A stretch of 64,000 nt of DNA from Microbacterium sp. 2FI (GCF_005502885.1 NZ_SCMR01000003.1:245493-309492), one strand, 5' to 3'. Positions 37,061-46,005 are shown, numbered from the stretch's first letter. The notes: a model not told the origin generated them from the letters alone. Numbers and translations are program-made.

Positions 37061-38370
37061 TGCGGCCGGGCGGCACATGGCAGAACTGGGGACGCTCGGC
37101 GTCGGCGCGCCCGAGTCGCGTGGAGTTTCCGCGCACCACCGAGGCGGTCGTGCGCGCTATCGCGGCGGCGCGCGCGGCGAAGCTGCGCGTCAAGCCCGTC
37201 GGCGCCGGCCACAGCTTCAGCGCGATCGCCGTCGCACCCGACGTCCTGCTCGACCTCACCGATCTGACCGGCCTCGTCTCGGTCGACCGCGAGCGAAACC
37301 GGGTGACCCTCCGTGCCGGCACACGGCTGCATCAGATCCCCGCCCTGCTGGCGCCCTACGGGCTGGCGATGGAGAACCTCGGCGACATCGACCGGCAGTC
37401 GATCTCGGGCGCGGTCTCGACCGGCACCCACGGCACCGGCGCGCGCTTCGGGGGCCTCGCGACCCAGATCGCCGGAGTTCGGCTGGTGACGGCATCCGGC
37501 GAACTGCTGACGATCGACGATTCCGAGAACTCCGAGCTGCTCCCGGCCGTCGCACTGAGCCTCGGCGCCCTCGGCGTGCTGGTGGAGGTGACCGTGCAAT
37601 GCGTCCCGGCGTTCGTGCTTCACGCCCTCGAGCAGCCGGAGGCCCTCAGCGCGGTGCTGGGCGACCTCGACGATCGCGTCGCGGCAGCCGACCACTTCGA
37701 GTTCTACTGGTTCCCGCACACCGACCGAGCGATGACGAAGACCAACACGCGTCTTCCCGAGAGCGCACCGCGGCACCCGCTCCCGCCGGTCGGCAAGTGG
37801 ATCGACGACACGCTCGTGGGCAACGGCCTCCACCAGGTGGCGTGCAGCGTCGCCAAGGCGATTCCTGCGACCATTCCGCCGATCAACCGGCTCTCGGTGA
37901 AGCTGTGGGGCGATCGCGAGTTCACGGATGCCTCATCGCGCGTGTTCGCCACCTCACGCGGCGTGCGGTTCCGCGAGATGGAGTACGCGTTGCCGGTCGA
38001 GAACGCGCGTGCCGCATTCGACGCACTGCGCGCCCTGGTGGACGAGCACGGATGGCGGATCTCGTTCCCCGTCGAGGTGCGCTTCGCCGCCGCCGACGAC
38101 CGATGGCTCTCGACCGCGCACGGGCGGCCCAGTGCGTACATCGCGGTTCACCGCTACTGGCGAGACGACCCGGCGGAGTACTTCGAAGCGGTCGAGCAGG
38201 TCATGCTGTCGTTCGGCGGGCGCCCGCACTGGGGCAAGATGCACAACCTGGATGCCGCGATCCTGCGCGAGCGCTACCCCCGGTTCGACGACTTCGTCGC
38301 GCTCCGCGATCGGCTCGACCCCGATCGCGTGTTCCAGAACGCGTATCTCGAGCGCGTCCTCGGTGGGTAA
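37060..38370 (+). CDS. D-arabinono-1,4-lactone oxidase family flavoprotein
   Basis: An aldonolactone oxidoreductase-type enzyme of 436 residues. The N-terminal FAD-binding domain carries G-A-G-H-S-F-S, where H51 corresponds to the family's usual covalent FAD histidine, and S-G-A-V-S-T-G-T-H-G-T-G. The C-terminal ALO domain ends with the characteristic H-W-G-K-M-H and D-P-D-R-V-F-Q-N-A-Y-L. It is tightly coupled to the PLP enzyme upstream (TGATG), which suggests a shared pathway. The true substrate is not known. Confidence 0.9.
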   Translation: MRPGGTWQNWGRSASARPSRVEFPRTTEAVVRAIAAARAAKLRVKPVGAGHSFSAIAVAPDVLLDLTDLTGLVSVDRERNRVTLRAGTRLHQIPALLAPYGLAMENLGDIDRQSISGAVSTGTHGTGARFGGLATQIAGVRLVTASGELLTIDDSENSELLPAVALSLGALGVLVEVTVQCVPAFVLHALEQPEALSAVLGDLDDRVAAADHFEFYWFPHTDRAMTKTNTRLPESAPRHPLPPVGKWIDDTLVGNGLHQVACSVAKAIPATIPPINRLSVKLWGDREFTDASSRVFATSRGVRFREMEYALPVENARAAFDALRALVDEHGWRISFPVEVRFAAADDRWLSTAHGRPSAYIAVHRYWRDDPAEYFEAVEQVMLSFGGRPHWGKMHNLDAAILRERYPRFDDFVALRDRLDPDRVFQNAYLERVLGG

Positions 38371-38452
38371 CGGCTGGGAGTCGCGGGCAGACGGTGGTGC
38401 GAAGCGGCGCCGTCGCTAGGATGAGGGCAAACCTGAAACGGAGTCTCGGACT

Positions 38453-39022
38453 ATGTGGGAAGTGCTGATCCCCGTCATCATCGTGGTGGCGCTTCTCGTC
38501 ATCGCCGGCATCTACCTCTGGGCGACGTACAACTCGCTCGTCCAGTTGAACGTGCGCGTCGACGAGGCCTGGAGCGACATCACGGTCCAGCTCAAGCGTC
38601 GTGCCGACCTGCTGCCGAACCTCATCGAATCGGTCAAGGGCTATGCCGCGCACGAGAAGGCGGTGTTCGAGAACGTCACCCGAGCGCGGGCCGAGACTCT
38701 TTCCGCGAGCGGTCCCGCTGATGCGGGAGTCGCCGAAGGGCACATGCAGCAGGCGCTCAAGTCGCTCTTCGCCGTCGCCGAGGCGTACCCGCAGCTCCAG
38801 GCGAGCCAGAACTTCCTGCAGCTGCAGCAGTCGATCGTCGACACCGAAGACAAGATCCAGGCGTCGCGCCGTTTCTACAACGGCGGGGTGCGCGAGCTCA
38901 ACACCAAGATCAAGGTCTTCCCGAACAACCTCTTCGCACGAAACCTCGGCTTCCACGAGCGGGAGTTCTTCGAGGTCGTGGACGGTGCGGCGATCTCCGA
39001 GCCGCCTCGCGTGCAGTTTTGA
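38453..39022 (+). CDS. LemA family protein
   Basis: A 189-residue envelope protein. The N-terminal membrane helix (about 4-26) is followed by the hallmark N-S-L-V-Q-L-N-V-R-V-D-E-A-W-S-D-I and then L-K-R-R-A-D-L-L-P-N-L-I-E-S-V-K-G-Y-A. The helical bundle ends with R-R-F-Y-N-G-G-V-R-E-L-N-T-K-I-K-V-F-P-N. A TAGGAT -10 box lies near 38418. Its function in the family is poorly known; it is often found with TPM-domain proteins, none of which is adjacent here. Confidence 0.94.
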   Translation: MWEVLIPVIIVVALLVIAGIYLWATYNSLVQLNVRVDEAWSDITVQLKRRADLLPNLIESVKGYAAHEKAVFENVTRARAETLSASGPADAGVAEGHMQQALKSLFAVAEAYPQLQASQNFLQLQQSIVDTEDKIQASRRFYNGGVRELNTKIKVFPNNLFARNLGFHEREFFEVVDGAAISEPPRVQF

Positions 39023-39047
39023 GTTGAGTCGGTAGGCGCTCGACAGC

Positions 39048-40142
39048 GTGCATCACCTGACCCGTGAGGACGCGCGACGCCTGGCTGTCCGCGCACAGCT
39101 GCTGTCGGCCGAGCGCCCGAACGGCATCGTCGAGACGATCGACGCGCTGACCATCGTCTGCATCGAGCCCACCGCGGCGGTCGCGCCGAGCGCCGATCTG
39201 ATCCTCTGGAGCCGCCTCGGCTGGCCCTACCGACCCGCCGACCTCACGCGGCTCGTCGAGGTCGACCGGGCGGTCTTCGAGTGGGGCGGCTTCTATCGCG
39301 CGATGACGGATCTTCCCCTGCTGCGCCACGAGATGGCGGCGCGGCCCTCGTCGGCGGCCGCGCGGGACTGGCTGGTCGCCAACGATCGGTTCCGCCGCGA
39401 CGTGCTCGACCGGCTGCGCGCCGACGGACCCCTGCGCCCGACCGAGATCGCCGATACGTCGCAGGTGCCGTGGCGGTCATCCGGGTGGACGAACGACCGC
39501 AACGTGCTGCAACTGCTCGAGCTGCTCGTGCTGCGCGGTGACGTCGCGATCGCGGGGCGCGATGCCGGTGGTCGACGATTCGATCTGTCAGAGCGTGTGT
39601 ACCCGTCTGACCAGGAGGCCATGTCGGCGACGGATGCCGCGCGCGAACGCTCCGAGCGCCGCCTCGCCTCGCTCGGCATCGCGCGGGGCAAGAGCATCAC
39701 GCAGCCCATCGAACCGATCGACGTCGGCACGGTCGGGGAGGAGGCGGTGGTCGAGGGAGCAGCGGGCACCTGGCGTGTCGATCCGGCGGGCTTGGCCGAA
39801 CTCGATCTGTTCACGCCGCGCACGGCCCTGCTGTCACCCCACGATCGGCTCGTCTTCGACCGTGCGCGACTCGAGGAGCTCTTCGGCTACGAGTACGTGC
39901 TCGAGATGTACAAGCCTGCGGCGAAGCGGCGCTGGGGCTACTTCGCACTCCCGATCCTGCGTGGCGACCGGTTCATCGGAAAGCTCGACGCGAAGGCCGA
40001 CCGCAAGGCCGGGCTGCTGCGGGTGAACGCGGTGCACGAGGACGAGACCTTCGCAGAGGATGCCGCAGCCGATGTCGAGGCCGAGATCCGCGATCTGGCC
40101 CAATGGCTGGGACTCGAGGTCACCGGCCTCGCCCGCGCGTGA
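39048..40142 (+). CDS. YcaQ/AlkZ-superfamily winged-helix protein with altered active-site motif
   Basis: A 364-residue HTH_42-family protein related to DNA glycosylases that unhook interstrand crosslinks. The overall layout matches: N-terminal helix, the W-S-R-L-G segment, the tandem winged helices, and the C-terminal Y-F-A-L-P-I-L-R-G-D-R-F-I-G-K-L-D beta domain. The position where glycosylases of this family have Q-x-D or Q-x-Q reads C38-I-E40, while the paralogue at 41088-42371 retains Q-I-D. It may therefore be inactive as a glycosylase or have another role. GTG 39048 has no clear ribosome binding site. Confidence 0.85.
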   Translation: MHHLTREDARRLAVRAQLLSAERPNGIVETIDALTIVCIEPTAAVAPSADLILWSRLGWPYRPADLTRLVEVDRAVFEWGGFYRAMTDLPLLRHEMAARPSSAAARDWLVANDRFRRDVLDRLRADGPLRPTEIADTSQVPWRSSGWTNDRNVLQLLELLVLRGDVAIAGRDAGGRRFDLSERVYPSDQEAMSATDAARERSERRLASLGIARGKSITQPIEPIDVGTVGEEAVVEGAAGTWRVDPAGLAELDLFTPRTALLSPHDRLVFDRARLEELFGYEYVLEMYKPAAKRRWGYFALPILRGDRFIGKLDAKADRKAGLLRVNAVHEDETFAEDAAADVEAEIRDLAQWLGLEVTGLARA

Positions 40143-40151
40143 ACAGCCGGA

Positions 40152-40176
40152 TCAGCGGGCTCAGCGGGCTCAGCGG
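40152..40176. repeat. Nine-base tandem repeat producing three in-frame stop codons
   Basis: The unit TCAGCGGGC occurs almost three times (40152-40176) at the 3' end of the minus-strand gene. Because the period is nine, TGA recurs in frame at 40170, 40161 and 40152, so the gene has back-up stops. Confidence 0.55.
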
Positions 40177-41078
40177 ACGGCGAGGATCATCTCGTCGCCC
40201 GCGAAGCGCACCGAGCCTCGCACCGCCCAGTCGTCCGCGCGGTAGGTGAAGGTTCTCGCGGCGCCCTCGCGCGTCGTGCCCTGGGCCGTCGCGACGATCT
40301 GGCCGCCGGTCGCGTCGAACGTCTGCGCATCGGCGGAGAGGGCGAGGGCGGGACTCCGATCGATGCGGAAGGTGATCGCGTCGAGGCTCGCGAGGTCGAC
40401 GGCCCACGGCACGCGGATTCCGCAGTTCTCAGGCGCCGATGATGCGGCCACGGCGCATCCTGCGAGATAGGAGTCGAGCTGCGCCTGTGCCAGCGCCGTC
40501 GCCTCCGGCGACACGGAGGCGTCGACCTCGACGCGCACCGGCACATCGTTCGCGACGACGACCCGGACGCCGCCGTCGAGGACCTCGGCGGGCGCCGGGG
40601 CGACCGTGTAGACGGCGGGGAGGAGCGGCACAGCGGTCGCGACGGGCACGAGCACACCGCCGACGAGGACGGCGTCGCCGAGCGTCGTCGTCGCCTCCAG
40701 CGAGGCGGCGTACACGTCGGTGACGAGCCACCGCCCGCCCTCCTCGCCGAGGAGGAAGCGGACGACGGCCTCCTCGCCGCCGAGTTCGACCTCGGCTCGT
40801 ACGGCGACGAGATCGGGGGTCTGCTCGGTCAGCGTGAACGTGTAGTCGTCGAGGTAGGAGTCGGCTCCGGCGAATGCCTCGGCTGCCCGCGGGAGCTCGG
40901 CGGGCACCTCGCGCAGGAGAGCGGTCACGGCATCCGCATCGCCCTCCGACAGGGCTCGCAAGTAAGCCTCTGCGGTGTCTTCGGCGTTCGGAGCCTGTGC
41001 CACGAGCCACCACGTGACGCCGACGGCGATGACGGCGGCGGCACCGGCCGCGATCCCGATCACCGCGCTGCGTCTCAT
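40170..41078 (-). CDS. Exported or membrane-anchored protein of unknown function
   Basis: A 302-residue protein with one N-terminal membrane helix (about 7-27) and a short basic start, so most of it lies outside the cell. Residues about 32-115 resemble the cystatin/NTF2-like DUF4878 fold (A-E-A-Y-L-R-A-L-S-E-G-D-A-D-A-V-T), often found in envelope lipoproteins, but no lipobox is present. The rest is beta-rich with two cysteines (C-A-V and N-C-G). It lies 9 nt downstream of the YcaQ-like gene on the same strand, probably co-transcribed. I do not recognise a specific family. Confidence 0.75.
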   Translation of the reverse strand: MRRSAVIGIAAGAAAVIAVGVTWWLVAQAPNAEDTAEAYLRALSEGDADAVTALLREVPAELPRAAEAFAGADSYLDDYTFTLTEQTPDLVAVRAEVELGGEEAVVRFLLGEEGGRWLVTDVYAASLEATTTLGDAVLVGGVLVPVATAVPLLPAVYTVAPAPAEVLDGGVRVVVANDVPVRVEVDASVSPEATALAQAQLDSYLAGCAVAASSAPENCGIRVPWAVDLASLDAITFRIDRSPALALSADAQTFDATGGQIVATAQGTTREGAARTFTYRADDWAVRGSVRFAGDEMILAVR

Positions 41079-41087
41079 CGCTCCACG

Positions 41088-42371
41088 CTATCCCGCCGGC
41101 TCGTGCGGCTCGTCCGGTGCCAGGGCGACCGGCAGGAGAGCACCGGCGTCGTGGCGCCTCGCCTCGGGGAGGACGTCGGCGAGGTCGGCGGCCGCCGAGC
41201 CCCAGCGCGACACGGAGATGCGCTCGAGTCCCTGCCACCGGGCGGCGGCGCGAAGCTCGTCGGCAAGCCGCGCCGCGGCATCCGCCGGCTTTGCATGCTC
41301 CCACCACGCCGACTGCACCAGCAGCGTCGACGATGCCCGGTCTGCCTTGAGGTCGACGCGGCCGACCAGATCGTCGCCGATGAGCACCGGGAGGGAGTAG
41401 TAGCCGAACCGCCGCATCGGCGCGGGTGTGTAGATCTCGATGCGGTACTCGAAGTCGAACAGTCGCTCGGCGCGGTCGCGGAACCACACGACCGGGTCGA
41501 ACGGCGTGAGGATCGCGACGGCATCGACCCGGCGGGGGAGGGCTGCGCCGGCGTGCACCCACGCCGGCAGCGGCCGGCCGCCGGACCGCCACCCCGCGAC
41601 GGTGACCGGTTCTAGTTCGCCGGCATCGACGAGTTCGCCGATCGCGGTCATCACGGCGCGACGGTTCTTCAGACGCCAGTAGTCGGCCAGATCGGATGCC
41701 GTCGCGACACCGTAGGCTTGCGCCGCCCGGCGTACGAGCTCTCGAACCGCATCGTCGCGCGCCACCGGCGCAGCCAGCACGGTCGCAGGAATGACGTCTT
41801 CCGCGAGCGCGTAGTCGCGCTCGAACCCGCGTCGCCCGGCGATCGCGACGTCGCCGAACAGCCACAGCCGCTCGAGCGCGTGCTTGACGACATCCCAGTC
41901 CCACCACGGGCCGCGTGGGCCGGCCTTCGCGTCGTGCTCGATCTGCGCCGGGCGCAGGGGTCCGCGGTCGGCGAGCTCCGCACGCACCCAGTCGATGATC
42001 GTGCGGTTCGCGTCGTACCAGTCGCTTCCCGCCCCGTACTTCGCACGCATGTCGTCCATGCGGAAGCGGAACAGTGCCCAGTCGGCCGCCGGCACGAAGG
42101 CCGCGACGTGCGCCCAGTACTCGACATACGGCGCTCCGCGGGCGAAGAGGAGGCGGTCCAGAGCTGTGGTGTCGTAGGCGCCGAGCCGCGAGAACAGCGG
42201 CATATAGTGCGATCGTGCGAAGACGTTGACCGAGTCGATCTGCAGCGTCGCCATGCGCGCGAGAGCGAGGTTGAGCTGGCGGGTTCCGGCGGCATCGGGG
42301 CGAGCGCGGCCGAAGCCCTGCGCGGCAAGCGCGATGCGACGGGCCTCTGCGGCGCTGAGAGAGGACTTCAC
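41088..42371 (-). CDS. YcaQ/AlkX-like DNA glycosylase (HTH_42 family)
   Basis: A predicted glycosylase for alkylated bases or interstrand crosslinks, about 427 residues. The N-terminal A-R-R-I-A-L-A-A-Q-G-F and the active-site segment L-Q44-I-D46-S-V-N-V-F-A-R-S-H-Y closely resemble YcaQ, and the Q-x-D motif is intact. Winged helices and the C-terminal F-G-Y-Y-S-L-P-V-L-I-G-D-D-L-V-G-R-V-D-L domain follow. GTG 42371 lies 7 nt after TAGGCT (42384-42379); ATG 42401 is in frame but precedes that box. It is divergent from the AI-2E transporter gene. Confidence 0.92.
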   Translation of the reverse strand: MKSSLSAAEARRIALAAQGFGRARPDAAGTRQLNLALARMATLQIDSVNVFARSHYMPLFSRLGAYDTTALDRLLFARGAPYVEYWAHVAAFVPAADWALFRFRMDDMRAKYGAGSDWYDANRTIIDWVRAELADRGPLRPAQIEHDAKAGPRGPWWDWDVVKHALERLWLFGDVAIAGRRGFERDYALAEDVIPATVLAAPVARDDAVRELVRRAAQAYGVATASDLADYWRLKNRRAVMTAIGELVDAGELEPVTVAGWRSGGRPLPAWVHAGAALPRRVDAVAILTPFDPVVWFRDRAERLFDFEYRIEIYTPAPMRRFGYYSLPVLIGDDLVGRVDLKADRASSTLLVQSAWWEHAKPADAAARLADELRAAARWQGLERISVSRWGSAAADLADVLPEARRHDAGALLPVALAPDEPHEPAG

Positions 42372-42470
42372 CCGCGCAAGCCTAACCACGTGCTCCGACA
42401 TCGAGCGCTCGCCTGCAGGCCCGTCCGGCGCATGACCGGCGCGGCATGCGAGAGATCTAGACTGACCTCT

Positions 42471-43661
42471 ATGAGCGGCTCCGACGACAAGCCCCGAGGA
42501 TCGCTCTTCGACGCCCTGCGGGACCGGAACCGGGTCGTCACCTCCGACCTGTCGGCGAGCATTCCCCGGGGCCTGCGCATCGCCACCGCCTATTCGTGGC
42601 GGTTCCTCGTCGTCGCCGCGGCGATCGGCGTCGGCATCTGGCTCGTCATCCAGCTCAAGCTCCTCGTGATCCCGCTGCTCGTCGCGATTCTCGTGACGGC
42701 TCTGCTGTGGCCGGCGTTCTCGTTCATGCTGCGGCACCGCGTTCCCAAGTGGCTCGCCATCGTGATCTCCATCGTCGGCGCCCTCGCGATCGTCGGCGGG
42801 CTCCTGTGGCTGGTCGTGTGGCAGATCGGGCGGCAGTGGTCGTCGGTGCAGGACAAGACGGTGCAGGCCGTCGAGCAGTTCCGCCAGTACCTCATGGACG
42901 GGCCCCTGCACCTGTCCGAGGATCAGATCGACGGGCTCCTCGACCAGGGCTGGGCGTTCGTGCAGCAGCAGGCGGAGCTGCTGTGGTCGGGCGCCCTCGC
43001 GATCGGCACGACCGTCGGCCATTTCGCGACCGGACTCCTGCTCGCGCTCTTCATCCTGCTGTGCCTCCTCGCCGACGGCGCCGGCATCTGGCGGTGGACG
43101 CTGCGGCTCTTCCCCCGCAGGGCGCAGCCCGCCGTCGACGGCGCGGGTCGTGCCGGATGGGGCACCGTCGTCAACTACGCCCGCACCCAGCTTCTGGTCG
43201 CGACGATCGACGCGGTCGGCATCGGGCTCGGCGCTTTCCTCCTCAACGTCCCTCTCGCGATCCCGATCGCCGTCCTCGTCTTCCTCGGCGCGTTCGTGCC
43301 GATCGTCGGTGCCGTCGTCACCGGCACCGTGGCGGTGTTCCTCGCCCTCGTCTACAACGGCCCGCTCGTCGCCCTCTGGATGCTCATCGTCGTGCTCGGC
43401 GTGCAGCAGCTCGAGGGGCACGTCCTCCAGCCGCTGCTGATGGGCTCGGCCGTGAAGGTGCACCCCCTCGCCGTCGTGCTCGTGGTGGCCGGCGGCGCGA
43501 TGATCGCCGGCATCCCGGGCGCTCTGTTCGCCGTGCCGCTCGCCGCCTTCGTCAACGTCGTCGCCGTCTATCTCGCCGAGCGCGCGTGGGAGACAGGCGC
43601 GCCCACCCACGGCGAGCTCATCTGGAGCACCGTCCCACGCCCTCGGAGAACCCGCTCGTGA
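42471..43661 (+). CDS. AI-2E family transporter
   Basis: A membrane protein of 396 residues in the AI-2E exporter family (PF01594), whose members are predicted transporters with mostly undefined substrates. Helices lie at about 45-90, 97-120, 190-215 and 255-340. The conserved G-A-F-V-P-I-V-G-A-V and V-Q-Q-L-E-G-H-V-L-Q-P-L-L-M-G motifs are clear. ATG 42471 lies 7 nt after TAGACT (42458-42463), so it is leaderless. The TGA overlaps the GTG of ilvA. Confidence 0.93.
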   Translation: MSGSDDKPRGSLFDALRDRNRVVTSDLSASIPRGLRIATAYSWRFLVVAAAIGVGIWLVIQLKLLVIPLLVAILVTALLWPAFSFMLRHRVPKWLAIVISIVGALAIVGGLLWLVVWQIGRQWSSVQDKTVQAVEQFRQYLMDGPLHLSEDQIDGLLDQGWAFVQQQAELLWSGALAIGTTVGHFATGLLLALFILLCLLADGAGIWRWTLRLFPRRAQPAVDGAGRAGWGTVVNYARTQLLVATIDAVGIGLGAFLLNVPLAIPIAVLVFLGAFVPIVGAVVTGTVAVFLALVYNGPLVALWMLIVVLGVQQLEGHVLQPLLMGSAVKVHPLAVVLVVAGGAMIAGIPGALFAVPLAAFVNVVAVYLAERAWETGAPTHGELIWSTVPRPRRTRS

Positions 43662-44923
43662 CCACCAGCTCGCCCGCCCTGCCCCACGCCCACAGCGCTT
43701 CCGCTCCCACCCTGCGAGAGATCGAGGATGCCGCGGCCGCCCTCGACGGCGTGATCGCACGCACGCCGATCGACGAGTCGCAGCACCTCTCGGAACTCCT
43801 CGGCGTTCCGGTGCACCTCAAGCTCGAGAACCTGCAGCGCACCGGCTCGTTCAAGATCCGCGGGGCGACGTATCGGCTGTCGCGACTGACGGCCGAGGAG
43901 CGCGCGCGAGGCGTCGTCGCGGCTTCCGCCGGAAACCACGCCCAGGGCGTGGCACTCGCCGCGAAGGAGCTCGGGATCGCAGCGACGATCTTCATGCCCC
44001 TCGGCGTGCCCGTGCCCAAGCTCTTGGCGACCCGCGGCTATGGCGCCGACGTGATCCTCGAAGGCGCCACGGTCGAGACACCGCTGCGACTTGCCGCGGA
44101 GTTCGCCGAGCGCACGGGCGCTGTGTTCATCCACCCGTTCGACCACGCCGATGTGATCGCCGGCCAGGGCACGCTCGGACTCGAGCTGATGGACGAGGTG
44201 CCCGATCTCGACACGGTCGTTCTCGGCATCGGCGGCGGCGGGCTGATCGCGGGCGTCGCCGCAGCGGTCAAGGCGCGCGCCGCCGCCGAGGGCCGTCACG
44301 TGCACGTGATCGGCGTGCAGGCCGAGAACTCGGCAGCCTACCCCTCGTCACTCGCGGCAGGGCATCCGCTCGACGTCGTCACGCGTCCGACGATCGCCGA
44401 CGGCATCGCGGTCGCGCGCCCCGGAGATCTGCCGTTCGCGATCATCCGCGACCTCGTGGACGAGGTCGTCACCGTGTCCGAGGACGACATCGCCCGCGCG
44501 CTCCTCGTCCTCCTCGAGCGGGCGAAGCAGGTCGTCGAGCCGGCCGGCGCGGTCGGGGTGGCGGCGATCCTCGCGGGCAAGATCCGGGCGTCGGGGACGA
44601 CGGTGAGCGTCCTGTCGGGCGGCAACATCGACCCGCTGCTGCTCCAGCGCGTCGTCGCGCACGGACTCGCCGCGTCGGGCCGGTACATGTCGCTGCGGAT
44701 CCCGTTGCCTGACCGCCCGGGCCAGCTCGCTCGCGTGTCGGAGCTGCTCGCTCAGGCGGGCGCCAACGTGATCGAGGTGCTCCACACCCGACACGGCCAG
44801 GGCATGCAGATCAGCGAGGTGATCCTGCAGCTGAGCGTCGAGACCCGCGGTGAGGAGCATCGCGCGCACGTCATCGACGTGCTCGTCGGGGCGGGGTACA
44901 CCCCGACCGTCGTCGCAGACTAG
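43658..44923 (+). CDS. ilvA: Threonine ammonia-lyase with C-terminal ACT domain
   Basis: A PLP enzyme making 2-oxobutanoate and ammonia from threonine, either in isoleucine synthesis or in catabolism. The PLP lysine is K66 in T-G-S-F-K-I-R-G-A. S-A-G-N-H-A-Q-G-V-A and G-G-G-G-L-I-A-G-V hold the cofactor phosphate. One ACT-like domain (about 345-421) suggests the shorter, catabolic-type architecture; feedback by isoleucine cannot be judged. GTG 43658 overlaps the transporter stop. Coupling to an exporter family member hints that the two work together. Confidence 0.94.
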   Translation: MTTSSPALPHAHSASAPTLREIEDAAAALDGVIARTPIDESQHLSELLGVPVHLKLENLQRTGSFKIRGATYRLSRLTAEERARGVVAASAGNHAQGVALAAKELGIAATIFMPLGVPVPKLLATRGYGADVILEGATVETPLRLAAEFAERTGAVFIHPFDHADVIAGQGTLGLELMDEVPDLDTVVLGIGGGGLIAGVAAAVKARAAAEGRHVHVIGVQAENSAAYPSSLAAGHPLDVVTRPTIADGIAVARPGDLPFAIIRDLVDEVVTVSEDDIARALLVLLERAKQVVEPAGAVGVAAILAGKIRASGTTVSVLSGGNIDPLLLQRVVAHGLAASGRYMSLRIPLPDRPGQLARVSELLAQAGANVIEVLHTRHGQGMQISEVILQLSVETRGEEHRAHVIDVLVGAGYTPTVVAD

Positions 44924-44934
44924 CGGTTCGATGC

Positions 44935-44952
44935 GGCGGCGCTTTCGCCGCC
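44935..44952. terminator. Hairpin between convergent ilvA and greA
   Basis: A 7-bp GGCGGCG/CGCCGCC stem with a CTTT loop lies in the 36-bp gap between two convergent genes. It has no T-tract and probably works in both directions. Confidence 0.55.
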
Positions 44953-44959
44953 ACGGGCG

Positions 44960-45451
44960 TCACTGACCGTTGTAGGTCTCGACCTTGATGACCTCGACGG
45001 CGATCTCACGGCCGTTCGGGGCGGTGTACGACGTCTTCTCGCCCTCCTTGAGGCCGAGGATCGCAGCGCCCAGAGGCGATGCCTCGCTGTAGACGTCGAG
45101 CTCGGACCCTGAGGCGATCTCGCGGCTGCCGAGGAGGAACACCTCTTCGCCGCCCGCGACGGTGGCCGTGACGACGGTGCCGGGCTCGACGACCCCGGTG
45201 CTCTCGGGGGCTTCGCTCACGGTCGCGTTCTTCAGCAGGTGCTGCAGGGTGCGGATGCGCGCCTCCTGCTTGCCCTGCTCGTCTTTGGCGGCGTGGTAGC
45301 CGCCGTTCTCCTTGAGGTCGCCCTCCTCGCGGGCAGACTCGATGCGCTTGGCGATCTCCTCGCGACCCGTCGTCGAGAGGTGATCGAGTTCCGCGACGAG
45401 GCGGTCGTACGCCTGCTGGGTCAGGAAGGTCACCGGGGCATCGCTGGGCAC
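44960..45451 (-). CDS. greA: Transcription elongation factor GreA
   Basis: It rescues backtracked RNA polymerase by stimulating transcript cleavage. The 163 residues include an N-terminal coiled coil whose tip has the acidic residues of R-E-E-G-D-L-K-E-N-G-G-Y-H-A-A-K. The C-terminal domain has the conserved S-P-L-G-A-A-I-L-G region. GTG 45451 is preceded by AAGGAG at 8-9 nt. The gene order greA-DUF4307 is typical of actinobacteria. Confidence 0.96.
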   Translation of the reverse strand: MPSDAPVTFLTQQAYDRLVAELDHLSTTGREEIAKRIESAREEGDLKENGGYHAAKDEQGKQEARIRTLQHLLKNATVSEAPESTGVVEPGTVVTATVAGGEEVFLLGSREIASGSELDVYSEASPLGAAILGLKEGEKTSYTAPNGREIAVEVIKVETYNGQ

Positions 45452-45493
45452 GTCATCGCTCCTTCTGGCTGCGAGGGGAGGGAATATGTCAAA

Positions 45494-45515
45494 CGCCCCG
45501 GCTCAGGCCAGGGCG
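45494..45515 (-). terminator. Hairpin terminator after the DUF4307 gene
   Basis: On the minus strand, a 9-bp stem with one T-G pair (45515-45507 with 45502-45494) and a CTGA loop is followed by TTT. It separates the DUF4307 gene from greA. Confidence 0.6.
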
Positions 45516-45538
45516 TATCGACTGCAGGTGCCGACAGA

Positions 45539-45931
45539 CTACGACACCCAGCAGGAGTTGACAAAACCGGTCGTCGCCTCGGCGGTCGTGGGTATCGACT
45601 CGCGGAAGGCGCGTGCGGAGAGATCGGATGCCGGGTATTCCACCACACGCCATCCGACGACGCCGTGGTCCTCGTCCTGGGCTTCGATGACGCATGCGAT
45701 GTCGCGTCCGGTGGGCGCGGTGACCTGGAAGCTGAGCGTCACCGACCGGGCGTCGGTCACCTCGAAGCCGGTGGTGTCGGCATCCACCGCGGTCAACGCC
45801 TGCGAGATCGCACCCCACCCGACGAACCCGGCGAGGGCCACGCCGATGGCGATCGCGGCGCCCATGCCCCAGCGCGATGCGGGCGAACGGCGTCGGCCGT
45901 AGCGCTCGTCGAGCATGTCCTGAGTCGTCAT
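45539..45931 (-). CDS. DUF4307-family membrane protein
   Basis: A 130-residue single-pass protein. A short basic cytoplasmic N-terminus (L-D-E-R-Y-G-R-R-R) precedes one helix (about 22-45), and a beta-rich external domain ends with a cysteine near the C-terminus (N-S-C-W). DUF4307 members lie between greA and the mycothiol amidase gene mca in mycobacteria (the Rv1080c-Rv1083 region). Here the adjacent small membrane protein gene is present but mca is not. Function unknown. Confidence 0.85.
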   Translation of the reverse strand: MTTQDMLDERYGRRRSPASRWGMGAAIAIGVALAGFVGWGAISQALTAVDADTTGFEVTDARSVTLSFQVTAPTGRDIACVIEAQDEDHGVVGWRVVEYPASDLSARAFRESIPTTAEATTGFVNSCWVS

Positions 45932-46005
45932 CGCGTGTCCGTCGGAAGATTAGGCTGGAGACTCCAGGCTATGCGCTTCCCGCGCCGCAGCAGAACGAGG
46001 ACTCC

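Noticed and set aside
41088..43760. Very long minus-strand open frame (890 codons) covering the AI-2E transporter gene
   Set aside because: Only the part up to about 42371-42401 has the YcaQ-like composition. The rest is an acidic/His/Arg-rich mirror of the AI-2E gene on the other strand.
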